A stretch of 64,000 nt of DNA from the NCBI GenBank assembly GCA_947462335.1, contig OX381719.1, forward strand, positions 68,437,534 to 68,501,533, written 5' to 3'. The stretch is from Harmothoe impar (taxonomy: Eukaryota > Annelida > Polychaeta > Phyllodocida > Polynoidae). Under the pieces are notes generated by a model. The model did no database searches and was not told the origin of the DNA. It saw only the letters and a program-made list of their open reading frames with translations. Shown here piece by piece: positions 54,288-64,000 of this stretch (the stretch's first letter is position 1; every line of letters starts with the position of its first letter). The position numbers were made by a program, and so were the translations under genes.

Positions 54288-55400
54288 TAGCACGTCCCGC
54301 CATGCCCGCTGCCACAGGCCTTAACAAGACCTCAGTTTGGTAGCACGTCCTGCCATGCCCGCTGCCACAGGTCCTAACAAGACCTCAGTTTGGTAGCACG
54401 TCCGGCCATGCCCGCTGCCACAGGTCCTAACAAGACCTCAGTTTGGTAGCACGTCCGGCCATGCCCGCTGCCACAGGTTCTAACAAGACCTCAGTTTGGT
54501 AGCACGTCCTGCCATGCCCGCTGCCACAGGCCTTAACAAGACCTCAGTTTGGTAGCACGTCCTGCCATGCCCGCTGCCACAGGTCCTAACAAGACCTCAG
54601 TTTGGTAGCACGTCCTGCCATGCCCGCTGCCACAGGTTCTAACAAGACTTCAGTTTGGTAGCACGTCCCGCCATGCCCGCTGCCACAGGTCCTAACAAGA
54701 CCTCAGTTTGGTAACACGTCCTGCCATGCCTGCTGCCACAGGTCCTAACAAGACCTCAGTTTGGTAACACATCCTGCCATGCCTGCTGCCACAGGTCCTA
54801 ACAAGACCTCAGTTTGGTAACACATCCTGCCATGCCTGCTGCCACAGGCCTTAACAAGACCTCAGTTTGGTAACACGTCCTGCCATGCCTGCTGCCACAG
54901 GTCCTAACAAGACCTCAGTTTGGTAACACGTCCTGCCATGCCTGCTGCCACAGGTCCTAACAAGACCTCAGTTTGGTAACACGTCCTGCCATGCCCGCTG
55001 CCACAGGCCTTAACAAGACCTCAGTTTGGTAGCACGTCCTGCCATGCCCGCTGCCACAGGTCCTAACAAGACCTCAGTTTGGTAACACGTCCTGCCATGC
55101 CTGCTGCCACAGGTCCTAACAAGACCTCAGTTTGGTAGCACGTCCTGCCATGCCCGCTGCCACAGGCCTTAACAAGACCTCAGTTTGGTAGCACGTCCTG
55201 CCATGCCCGCTGCCACAGGTCCTAACAAGACCTCAGTTTGGTAGCACGTCCCGCCATGCCCGCTGCCACAGGCCTTAACAAGACCTCAGTTTGGTAGCAC
55301 GTCCCGCCATGCCTGCTGCCACAGGCCTTAACAAGACCTCAGTTTGGTAGCACGTCCCGCCATGCCTGCTGTCACAGGTCCTAACAAGACCTCAGTTTGG
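54288..55400. repeat. 53-bp minisatellite, 21 copies
   Basis: Unit starts TAGCACGTCCTGCCATGCCC and ends CAAGACCTCAGTTTGG; 1113 bp is exactly 21 units of 53. Variants (TAGC/TAAC, CCCG/CCTG, GTCC/GCCT) form mixed higher-order blocks. Too regular and spacer-less to be a CRISPR, and the host is eukaryotic. Confidence 0.97.
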
Positions 55401-56384
55401 TGAGGGAGTAGGCTATAGGGTACCATGGAAGGCGTACCACTTAGAGTCCATCATCATCTTTGCATGACTCTACAGAGAGGTAGTGTACACAACATACACT
55501 AGATGGCACTACCTCTCTGCAGACTATATTAGGACGTGCAAAGATGATCGATGTTTGTTAGTATGGGAATAGTTGTTTCTCCAGAGAGATCAATGTATCT
55601 TATTTTATGTCTTTGCCTTTGAAAAAGAATTATAGTAGCAGGAGTATCTAGAGGCGTGGAGAATAGGAGTTCTTGAGTACCAATGTTAGCATTGAGCCTG
55701 ACAATTTATTTTATAGTGGCACATGCCTGAGCAACCTAAATAGTTTTGTTACCCAGGTGAAATGAGGAATCCGTGCTACAACATCTCCCAACTTTTTCCA
55801 AATACCAATCCATAGAACATTGTCAGGTTTAATGCCCAAAGTTGGTACTCAAAAGTAGTTTCTTGCCCCGAGCTCATGAACTACATGTGTCATCTAAATG
55901 TCAGCCATGTTGAATCCTGCTGGATGTCTGCTACAACAAGTGTTGTAGTATGTCCTGCACAGAACTATGTTGTATCTTGTACTTTAGCCTACATTTCTTT
56001 TAAATAGATTTTTATAAAGGTAAATATCAGCATAGTATACTCAGTAGTATACAGCTCTACTCCGGACTACGGCTAAGCACCGCTCTGCCATCTGGGCCTT
56101 CTATAATGCCTGTCTGACTATTTCATAATAAACATAACCTTATTACCTTAGATTCCCATGTATAACCCACAGTAAATTATCTGGGGCAGGTTATAAAATA
56201 TTCCCAAAGTCTAGGTGCAGGTAATACGAGGGTTTTTAGATGTATCGTCCAGGGAAAAAATATTCACATCAGGTCCGGGTTATAAAATTCTCCCAAAGTC
56301 AGGGTGCGGGTTATACATGAGCTGCAGGTTATACATGGGAATTTACTGTAGTTTAAATATGACAGCTACTGAAGTTAAATCAGA
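55401..56384. other. Intergenic stretch, nothing recognised
   Basis: No gene. A duplicated GGTTATAAAAT(A/T)(T/C)TCCCAAAGTC block lies at about 56190-56345. Confidence 0.5.
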
Positions 56385-56387
56385 TGT

Positions 56388-56515
56388 GACATGGTCCTTT
56401 CTGAGGATTGAGATGAGACATGGGCCTTTCTGAGAATTGAGATGAGACATGGGCCTTTCTGAGAACAGAGATAAGACATGGTCCTTTCTGAGAACCGAGA
56501 TAAGACATGGGCTTA
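56388..56515. repeat. Tandem repeat, ~29-bp unit, four copies
   Basis: ACATGG(G/T)CCTTTCTGAG followed by (A/G)ANNGAGATRAG, four times. Confidence 0.85.
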
Positions 56516-56781
56516 CCATCAGCTTTTATTTAATCCCCCCAGCGCTCAGCGCATTAGGTACATCTTCTCAGTGCCATGCAATTATGTCCCAGTTTCTGTG
56601 TGCTCATTTCAGCACTGGAAAAGGACTGAATTTCCATGGACTTAAAATTGTTTTGTACAAAAGGTTGGCATGAACCGAGGAAAAACACCATTTAAAGTAA
56701 CTCTGATAACATTTATTGCCAAATAATAAAATGATTTAAATTTTAGAAATCTGCCCTGTGCTATCCCCATATCCGTCCTTC

Positions 56782-56930
56782 CAGACATGACAGATTCACA
56801 TGTTTACATCACCATATTACACTCTAGTCCTTCCCGACATGACGGCTTCACATGTTTACATCACCATATTACCAGACATGACAGATTCACATGTCTACAT
56901 CACCATATTACACTCTAGTCCTGTAACACC
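56782..56930. repeat. Tandem repeat just upstream of the ARRDC-type gene
   Basis: GACATGACRGNTTCACATGT followed by (T/C)TACATCACCATATTA, three copies, some with CACTCTAGTCC. It ends about 40 bases before the start codon, so it lies in the likely promoter/5' UTR. Confidence 0.8.
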
Positions 56931-56968
56931 ATACAGTACATTATATAGTTCTGTTCTTATGTTCCAAG

Positions 56969-57107
56969 ATGGCCGCCCAGAACAACAAGTTGCTGCCGCC
57001 TGCGTCCGTGTGCATCGTGTTCGACCGCCATGACGGCTTGTACCGCGCCGGGGAGATCCTCGCCGGCTGGATCGATCTCCGCCTCAAAAACGACATCAGG
57101 GTCAAAG
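56969..57107 (+). CDS. Arrestin-domain protein (ARRDC-like), coding exon 1
   Basis: ATG at 56969 (AAGATGG context) opens 46 codons plus one base and ends at a consensus donor AAAG|GTCAGT. The peptide has VCIVFDRHDGLYRAGEILAGWIDLRL: the N-terminal beta strands of an arrestin fold, in which a short hydrophobic strand, an aromatic, YxxGExLxGxI/V and a basic strand are typical of alpha-arrestins. Known: these proteins are adaptors that bring ubiquitin ligases and endosomal sorting to membrane receptors. The phase matches exon 2 at 63563. A TATA-like TTATATAG lies about 22 bases upstream of the ATG. The rest of the gene lies beyond the window. Family assignment is by pattern recognition. Confidence 0.8.
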
Positions 57108-57375
57108 GTCAGTTAGTTGTTGGTACATCTGGGTCAAAGCACACAGGGAGTAAGACACAAACCCCTAATGTGGCTGAATCATTGACCTGAAATATCCCAA
57201 AATACCAACATTCTTGTTCCCAATCACATGCTTAGGTGCTATGCTGAATCTGGGACCTGCTGGTGAGGCTGGCAAAAAGGTTCCTTAATGGGGACTGGAT
57301 ACACAATGTCTCTGACAGATTAGCAGGGCCATATAATGTGGGGAGGGGTTGGTGCTATCTTCAAGGAACCCACTG

Positions 57376-57525
57376 CCCAGCTAACAAAAATATGTTATTT
57401 TTACGTCAAAATAACGTTTTGAATTTTACATAACGTTATGTCATACTAAAGAGCCTTAGAAAAACGTTGACATATAACGTTATATAACGTTATAAAATGG
57501 TGTATAACGTTATTTGTTTACTGGG
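57376..57525. mobile_element. 150-bp MITE with CCCAGYWAACAAA ends
   Basis: CCCAGCTAACAAAAAT at the left and, reversed, CCCAGTAAACAAATAAC at the right; ATAACGTTAT palindromes inside. Confidence 0.75.
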
Positions 57526-58206
57526 TGTAGGTTGTTAAACTAGTGGTAAATGTGGCAACCAGGAGGATAGAAAGTTTATTGATAGTGTCTGTAAATGACA
57601 TTTGGGTAGGTGTTGTCTACATTTTGATTGATATTATCAAGGTGGACCATACTGAATGCACAGTTGGGGGGCTTGCCAGCAGGTCCCAGCTAGAGTATAG
57701 CAATGTGTTCATGATATAGGTAAAGTGCACTCTGCACTGAATTTTTAGATTCCGGTATTGCTTTTATCTAATTGTTTATAAGTTGCAATTTTCAAATACT
57801 GGAATCAATGAGCTCAGGTGGCTACCCATTAGGTGGATGAGATATATTTTACAATCAGCCAAGAATGTAGTAATGATGGTTCCTTGGCCAGTTCTCCCTA
57901 ACTCTGCGGATACTTCCGGGGTACTTCCCGGTATATGGGAGTGTCTGAGTGTCTGAGTGGCTGAGTGTGGGTCAGTGCAGAGTGTTGTAAGTGTATATAG
58001 GGGGTGCTTTACTGTGAGTGGGTGCCACATGCTTAAGTGCCAGTCATCTACTTAAGTCGTAGTTTATCTGTTTATTGGGACCATCCTTGAGATCTGCGTC
58101 TCAGAACCTGCTCGGCTCTCGGCAGTGTGATTGTTGTTAGACGTATCCATGCTCACTTCGATTGATATCCTGTGAACTCCTGAGGGACTTGGGATGGGGA
58201 AGGGGT

Positions 58207-58566
58207 CCCTACACTGTAAAAGGTTGTTGTTCATGAACAGCAAAATTTGCTGTAAATGAACAGTACTTTAGCTGTGAAGAATAATACAGCAAATTTTACT
58301 GTACATGTACAATTCTGTTACTGTAGATGCAGGTTACGGTAGTGACTTGTAGATCTACAGCACGTTTCCCTGTAATATGTACACGAGAGGTCGTGGGATC
58401 GATCTTTAGCAACAAGGCTGTAGCTAATTTAATACAGACATGGCAGAGGTAGCTTATATCCCAATATGACCATGTGTAACACCGGCTCTGTGGCGCAAAG
58501 GTAAACTGCCCGTCTCCAACACCACAGATGGTGATTTCAATCCTTGGTCGAGCCACTTCACTTGTT
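58207..58566 (+). repeat. Composite repeat with a tRNA-like 3' part
   Basis: ACACTGTAAAAGGTTGTTGTTCATG... through CACGAGAG, followed by a tRNA-like block GGCTCTGTGGCGCAAAGGTAA...TTTCAATCCTTGGTCGAGCC, whose acceptor ends GGCTC/GAGCC pair. The first part recurs directly at 58948-59131; the tRNA-like part recurs inverted at 59142-59212 and as a fragment at about 58715. Confidence 0.75.
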
Positions 58567-58947
58567 TTACCTACATCCTCCTAAAATTAGTTTTTCCCTT
58601 ACATGGATGATTAAAAATATCACCAGCACTGGGAGGCGAACCCCAGACCTTTACAAACTATAATTAATCAGTTGAGAAGCAGAGTAGAGATATGCCCCAA
58701 TATGAATGTTTGTAACACCGGCTCTGTGGCGCAATGGATCAGAGTCCGTCACTTACTGTAAGTCTACTGCACAATCTACTGGAACCAAAGTTGCCCCCAG
58801 TATTTGGTGTACAGGAACACTACTTACTTCTAACAGTGTATGTCCCATGTTGGATTTAAGAAATACAATGCATTGTTTTTTTTCCTATGATTCAGATTAA
58901 TATTTAATGAGATATTTGAATCCTGTGGTTCTTCATTGGTAGTTGGG

Positions 58948-59270
58948 GTCCTTACACTGTAAAAGGTTGTTGTTCATGAACAGCAAAATTTGCTGTAAAT
59001 GAACAGTACTTTAGCTGTAAAGAATAATACAGCAAATTTTACTGTACATGTACAATTCTGTTACTGTAGATGCAGGTTACGGTAGTGACTTGTAGATCTA
59101 CAGCACGTTTCCCTGTAATATGTACACGAGAGTTGGGGTCCTGATTGAAATCACCATCTGTGGTGTTGGAGACGGGCAGTTTACCGTTGCGCCACAGAGC
59201 CGGTGTTACACATGGTCATATTGGGATATAAGCTACCTCTGCCATGTCTGTATTAAATTAGCAGCAGAGA
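58948..59270 (-). repeat. Second composite repeat copy, tRNA-like part inverted
   Basis: 58948-59131 copies 58207-58390 in the same direction. 59142-59270 copies the tRNA-like end and its flank (ATCACCATCTGTGGTGTTGG, AAGCTACCTCTGCCATG) in reverse, so the second copy is rearranged. Confidence 0.75.
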
Positions 59271-60264
59271 GAACTGTATCTGTGTCACTTTGTCTGTTTG
59301 TTGCCTTCTTCCATTGTGAACACCGAACCTCGCACAGAGTCAAGGCACGGGTCTCTAGTGAGGTAGGGGTATTCACAAAATGTCGTCCTACTGCCTCCCT
59401 ACCCCCCCCCCCCCCCCACACACACCCCAGTACTCCCATCATCATTTAGTTTGCTCACCAGGAGGAGGGTTCCCACCTGTTAGGAGGTCACAGGGGTCAG
59501 TCAGGGTCACATAAGGTCACATGGGTCCATGTAAATCAGGGGTCAATGAGGAGGAAAAAAACCAAACGTAAGTGTGAAGCTGAATCCCTCATTCTCTGTG
59601 TTTACTCCATGCTACTTTGATATATAAATACTTAATATATATATACTTTGATAAAATAACAGATTTTGTAAACAAAATGCAAATTTAATAATGTTATATT
59701 ATTATAAGTATCATCCTCTTCTGTGATCCAATTGAAACAAATGTAATTGTATATACTTTTATATTTTTTGAGATTACAGAATAAACTCATGTCAAGTTGA
59801 AATTGAATTGAAATTGAATGTCCCCTGAGTTGTTGGTGCAGTAGGTCCAGGGGGGAATCTCATGTGGAATCTACATCATAGTCACAATGGTATTCACATA
59901 AAAGTGTATGAAAGTTTTAACAGAAAATGCTGAAAAGCCTTGAATGAGTTGAACACTCTCGATTTCCAGCGACTCAATATAACCTCCTCTCTTGATCCAC
60001 CTGGGGCTCTCCTGTAGAAAAAGAACCAAAAGCAGTACCACTTTCCTGCTTTCCTGTCCGAATCACACCGTGCCCGTCTCCCTACACCAAAAATAGTTCC
60101 TGAGAAAATCAACAAATGCTACCATCAGAACTTGTCCAATGTGTCTGTAACTTTCAGAATTTCATGTTTAGGGCTTCATTCAAATATTTGAATCGAATTG
60201 TTTAGAGGAAATTGCATATTTCAATGACCATGGCGTAGGGGACCGTTTTGGTCCCTAGTCTTAC

Positions 60265-60411
60265 ACGGAGGAAGGATATTGCAGAGATGGAGTAGACGTT
60301 GTCGTGCGGAATATCTGCCCACTGGAGATTGTGAGTTGAACAGAAAATGGCTGTGATCTGCAGGCCTGTTACCAGGAGTATGAGGAGGAGACAGCTCTGA
60401 GAGCCTCTCAT
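60265..60411 (-). CDS. Possible signal-peptide exon antisense in the ARRDC intron
   Basis: ATG at 60411 opens 49 codons beginning with a good signal-peptide pattern (MRGSQSCLLLILLVTGLQ) and ending at a donor-like CCGT|GTAAGA. A 3' splice site (GATTTTCTCAG) with an open frame follows at 60099 on the same strand. Used together the two phases do not agree (a stop comes after five codons), so a real gene is not established. Confidence 0.2.
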
Positions 60412-60516
60412 GGAGACGGATGTGGCAGTGGATGGGTGCTGGCACCACGGGCCGCTGCTGATACCGTAAAGCCTCGCGTAGAAGCCATGGCCAGGGCGAG
60501 AGTCAGATCACCAGTG

Positions 60517-60685
60517 CGGCTTATAAGATCAGAGTAGGGGTGCAGCTTATAAGATCAGGGTAAGGGTGCAGCTTATAAGATCAGAGTAGGGGTGCAGCTT
60601 ATAAGATCAGAGTAAGGGTGTGGCTTATAAGATCAGAGTAGGGGTGCAGCTTATAAGATCAGAGTAGGGGTGCAGCTTATATGCG
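60517..60685. repeat. 26-bp tandem repeat, about six copies
   Basis: TGCAGCTTATAAGATCAGAG plus TAGGGG, with G/A variants. Confidence 0.9.
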
Positions 60686-60699
60686 AGTTTTTTCTACTA

Positions 60700-61909
60700 T
60701 AGGGTAGGTTCACCCTAAGTCAAACTCATACCTTGAGTCAACCACTTTTGACATGAAATAACAAGTTCAGCATTCATCCGGTGACTATAAACTCCCACTG
60801 ATTTAAGAATTGAAGTGTTTTACAAATATATACTACACATTGCATCTGCATCATCACTTTTTTTCATACTGTAGAATCAGTCAGAAGTACCCCTGTTTGA
60901 CCTGTTTTGACAAACAGAGAATGGAAATCTCCCCACTGTTCATACTCTTTGGTAGTTGATTTGAAGTATTTGTCCCTTTCATACACAGTGTCGATTAGTT
61001 TTGTGAGCTGGATATGTATCTAAATTACACAAATCATGACTTTATTGAGCAAAATTAATTTCCTAAGTTATATTTAGGACTGATTTTGTAAGGTATACCC
61101 ATTTCCAAGTCAGCCACAATTCACCCTAAGTCAGCCACCTCATACCCTAAGTCAACCATGGGATTTTCTTCTCTGGAGTCCCTCCTGGAATTCTCAAACC
61201 CTGGATTTTTGTCTAACATCTCTCCCCCTACCCTTGTGAATACCTCCTCCTCCCAGAATATCCTCTTCTACTAGAGGGGATATTAGGCCTACTTGTGCAG
61301 TGTATAGAGGGCAAGGGTGAAACGCAAAAAGAGGGGGGGGGGAAAGGGGGTGAGGGGGCAGAGCCCCCGATATATTCAATAGAACTCCATACTGCATGTC
61401 TATAATGTTATATTTAGTCCTCATTGCTCATACAAGTAATATTTACTTGTATTGATAAGTCATAATGCAGTTGTATTCACCTGAGGTACAGTACTGCCTC
61501 GTCTTGATTATTACATGTTCAATAAATTGTTTTCTTCTCTATTGTTAGTTGTAACATATTGATATATGATGCATGTGTTCATGTGAGCCAATCCATTGAT
61601 GAAAATCAGGAAATTACTGGTATTTTTCACATATTTCTGGTGGTTGTAATATGGCTGACTCAAGGTTCATTTTGGCTGACTTAGGGTGAAAAGGGGCAAT
61701 TCTGAATACTCTGATAAATCATGGAATTAAACACTGCAAACTGACATATGACATTATCATACATCATGAATGTTATTCTTCAGAGCAATACCTAAAGTTT
61801 GGTTCAATTCTGAAGGATATGCACAAAAAACTCTAGGAGCAATCAGACCTGAAAGGTAGCTCATGAAAAAACATGCATCAGACCGGTTGAAAGTGGTGAA
61901 CTTACCCTA
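60700..61909. mobile_element. DNA transposon remnant nested in the MITE
   Basis: Left TAGGGTAGGTTCACCCTAAGTCA; right end reversed GTAGGGTAAGTTCACC. Subterminal CACCCTAAGTCAGCC motifs occur on both sides (61130, 61675). No transposase frame seen. Confidence 0.65.
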
Positions 61910-62117
61910 CTGCAGTTCTAAAGTCAGTGCGGCTTATAGGATTGGCCCAAAGTCAGGGTGCGAGTTATTTGGGAGTTCGGCTTCTAAGTGAGGTTTTATG
62001 GTACCTGCTGCTGGCACCAGGTGTCAGCACCAATAACAGTCACAAGGAGCTGCCACATGCTGCAACATGGCTACACAGGTCTAGGGAACATTACAGGCAC
62101 TGTAAAATGTTGGGTGC

Positions 62118-62425
62118 CATTTCTGTAGGTATACAGTAGATTCTACTGTAGGTGTACAGTTTGTTGTAGGTAAGCACAAGAATCTACTGTGTACCTACAG
62201 TAGATTCTACTGTAAATCCATTCTAAAGTAGAATCTACTGTAAATCTACATTAGATACTACTGCAAACCTACAGTAGATTCTACTGTAAATCTACAGTAG
62301 ATTCCCCTGTAAATCTACAGTAGATTCTACTGTAACCCATTTGACAGTAGATTCTACTGTAAACCTACAGTAGATTATACTGTAAATCTACAGTAAATTC
62401 TACTGTAAATCTATTCTACAGTCTG
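62118..62425. repeat. Palindromic tandem repeat ACAGTAGATTCTACTGTAAATCT
   Basis: About 13 degenerate copies; each unit is itself an inverted repeat (AGTAGATTCTACT). Confidence 0.9.
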
Positions 62426-62754
62426 TCTTTGATAATTATATGCCCCAAATCTAAGACGGCCCCCACCTGGGCATAATTCTTGATTAAAATAACAAAATTT
62501 CATCTGGCATAAATGCCCTTTTGGCAGCCATCTTGATTTTGGGACATATGGCAAAGACTGACCTCTTAACATATTGCAGATTTGAATTTGACACGTCCAA
62601 ATTACACTATTCCAATACAGAATACAATTCTACTCTAAAACGCCTAGCACCTTTTTATAAGGTGTCTTTTCGAGATTTGGCTCCTGACTAGCTATATGTA
62701 GGACATATCTTCAATTTTATTCCAGACTATCAAACATTGAATGAATGCATAGTC

Positions 62755-63014
62755 CGTGTATGTCTATTACAGCTATGAAGCTGCACGTGCAGGGCCAGGC
62801 GCGGGTGTGTGTGTGTGTGTGTGTGTATGGTGTGTATAGTGTGTATATTGTGTGTATATAGTGTGTATACATCTATTACAGCCATGAAGCTGCATGTACA
62901 GGGCCAGGCGTGGGTGTGTGTGTGTGTGTGTGTGTATGGTGTGTGTGTGTGTGTAGTGTGTGTGTATAGTGTGTGTATTGTGTGTGTATAGTGTGTGTGT
63001 GTGTATAGTGTGTA

Positions 63015-63046
<32 letters not shown>

Positions 63047-63562
63047 TGTGTGTGTATATAGTGTGTATATTGTCTATGTCTATTACAGCCATGAAGCTAC
63101 ACGTGCAGGGCCAGGCGCGGGTGTGTGTGTGTGTGTGTATAGTGTGTATATAGTGTGTATATAGTCTATGTCTATTACAGCTATGAAGCTGCACGTGCAG
63201 GGCCAGGCGCGTGTGTGTGTGTGTGTGTGTGTGTATAGTGTGTATATAATGTGTATACGTCTATTACAGCTATGAAGCTACACGTGCAGGGCCAGGCGCG
63301 GGTGTGTGTGTGTGTGTGTATAGTGTGTGTGTGTGTGTGTATAGTGTGTATATAATGTGTATACATACATCTATTACAGCTATGAAGCTGCATGTACAGG
63401 GCCAGGCGCGGGTGTCGTGTGTGTGTGTGTGTGTTTGTATAGTGTGTATATAATGTGTATACGTCTATTACAGCCATGAAGCTACACGTGCAGGGCCAGG
63501 CGCGGGTGTGTGTGTGTGTGTGTGTGTGTGTATAGTGGGTATATAGTCTATGTCTATTACAG
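62755..63562 (+). repeat. Tandem array of decoy exon-2 acceptors interleaved with GT/TA microsatellite
   Basis: CTATTACAG(C)CATGAAGCT plus GGGCCAGGCGCGGGTG occurs with AG at 62771-62772, 62880-62881, 63087-63088, 63179-63180, 63268-63269, 63378-63379 and 63472-63473, then as the true exon at 63561-63562. Units of about 90-200 bp differ in microsatellite length. Confidence 0.92.
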
Positions 63563-63700
63563 CCATGAAGCTACATGTACAAGGCCAGGCGCGCGTGTCG
63601 TGGGATGAGAAGCGAACCTACACCAAGGGCGTCTCCCCCACCGTGTGCTACAAACAGTCAGAGGTCATCCTGGACCACCAGGTCTACCTCGTCAAGAAAG
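63563..63700 (+). CDS. Arrestin-domain protein (ARRDC-like), coding exon 2
   Basis: The exon runs from AG at 63561-63562 to AAAG|GTGAGC at 63700, 138 bases, phase 1 at both ends, in frame with exon 1. The peptide has MKLHVQGQARVSWDEKR and later EVILDHQVYLVKK. It matches the arrestin N-domain pattern in which a strand LxVxxxGxAxVxWxE is followed by a variable loop and a hydrophobic strand. It is chosen over the seven upstream copies because only this one continues into coding sequence instead of (GT)n. Confidence 0.85.
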
Positions 63701-64000
63701 GTGAGCCCCGATACTAACGTAAAACGCCATGAGATTGGCATATGACACAGTGTACGCCACGGATCCACAAGTGGCTTTATACACTGTGTCATATGCTAAT
63801 CAAGTGATGTTTTCGATTTGTTCTACCTACATCAACAACAGCAATCATTTACAATAGATTTGTTGTTTAAATCATGAAAATCCACCCAGAAATAACGATT
63901 TTAGAGCTGATAATCCTGATTTTGAGGAGGGCCATGGACAGGATGACTGTGGTACGCCCCGCTCACACTAGCGTGGCGTACCACCGCCGTACACCCCGCT
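63701..64000. other. Start of intron 2, with an inverted repeat
   Basis: GGCATATGACACAGTGTA at about 63739 and TACACTGTGTCATATGC at about 63780 form a stem with a short loop. Nothing else recognised to the window end. Confidence 0.6.

Larger units (their letters stand above)
60462..62003. mobile_element. MITE with TACCRTAAARCCTC ends, carrying tandem repeats and a nested transposon
   Basis: TACCGTAAAGCCTCGCGTAG... at the left; reversed right end TACCATAAAACCTCACTTAG. Inside is a 26-bp tandem (TGCAGCTTATAAGATCAGAG, about 60517-60685) and another element at 60700-61909. Confidence 0.75.
57108..63562 (+). other. Intron 1 of the ARRDC-type gene (6455 bp)
   Basis: Bounded by GT at 57108 and AG at 63561-63562. 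It holds MITEs, a repeated SINE-like segment, a nested DNA transposon, an ACAGTAGATTCTACTGTA array and a terminal tandem array of decoy 3' splice sites. Confidence 0.8.

Noticed and set aside
54288..55400. CRISPR-like array
   Set aside because: Units abut without spacers and the context is eukaryotic; this is a minisatellite.
62730..63477. His/Thr-rich minus-strand frames
   Set aside because: Translation of the GT/TA microsatellite and decoy exon copies on the wrong strand.

Overview
The window is eukaryotic, most likely from a marine invertebrate animal. The evidence is spliced exons with GT..AG junctions, a Ty3/gypsy-type retroelement with LTRs, many MITEs and minisatellites, and the first two coding exons of an arrestin-domain (ARRDC-type) gene at the right end. 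Species cannot be assigned from sequence alone. About two thirds of the window is mobile DNA nested in several layers.

Layout. 1-5616: 3' part of one LTR element, with a spliced proline-rich gene end, a zinc-finger/coiled-coil gene split by an in-frame TAG, and a 3' LTR. 5617-7172: AT-rich, no gene seen. 7173-8699 and 41532-43726: two halves of one minus-strand zinc-finger/coiled-coil gene, interrupted by a 32.8-kb insertion and lying antisense to a plus-oriented 3' LTR at 45026-45578. 8706-41525: a palindromic element of about 8.5 kb (two arms of about 4.2-4.3 kb, terminal AGTAGTAT/ATACTACT, 6-bp target duplication GTGATC). Each arm carries one copy of an unknown 288-codon ORF; the right copy is broken by a stop. 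13680-37979: a 24.3-kb LTR retrotransposon inserted in the right arm (target duplication GAAT). Its two 547-bp LTRs differ at one position that I can see, and its main genes are open, so it is a very young insertion.

The 24.3-kb element is the most unusual object here. It has Gag and Pol in one frame separated by a single UAG, an F-protein-like Env with a furin-type site, at least two further candidate genes preceded by good 3' splice sites, repeated copies of its own polypurine-tract motif, a small hydrophobic ORF inside the LTR, and about 18 oligo(C) tracts of 10-22 bases, all on the coding strand and all outside the main ORFs. This is the layout of a complex retrovirus in a Ty3/gypsy (errantivirus-like) background. 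The order of insertion is readable: zinc-finger gene/LTR element first, palindromic element into it, then the 24.3-kb element into the palindrome.

45579-64000 is host sequence rich in MITEs and tandem repeats, ending in the ARRDC-type gene. Its 6.5-kb first intron ends in a tandem array in which the 3' splice site and first ~30 bases of exon 2 are repeated seven times, interleaved with GT/TA microsatellite, just before the real exon.
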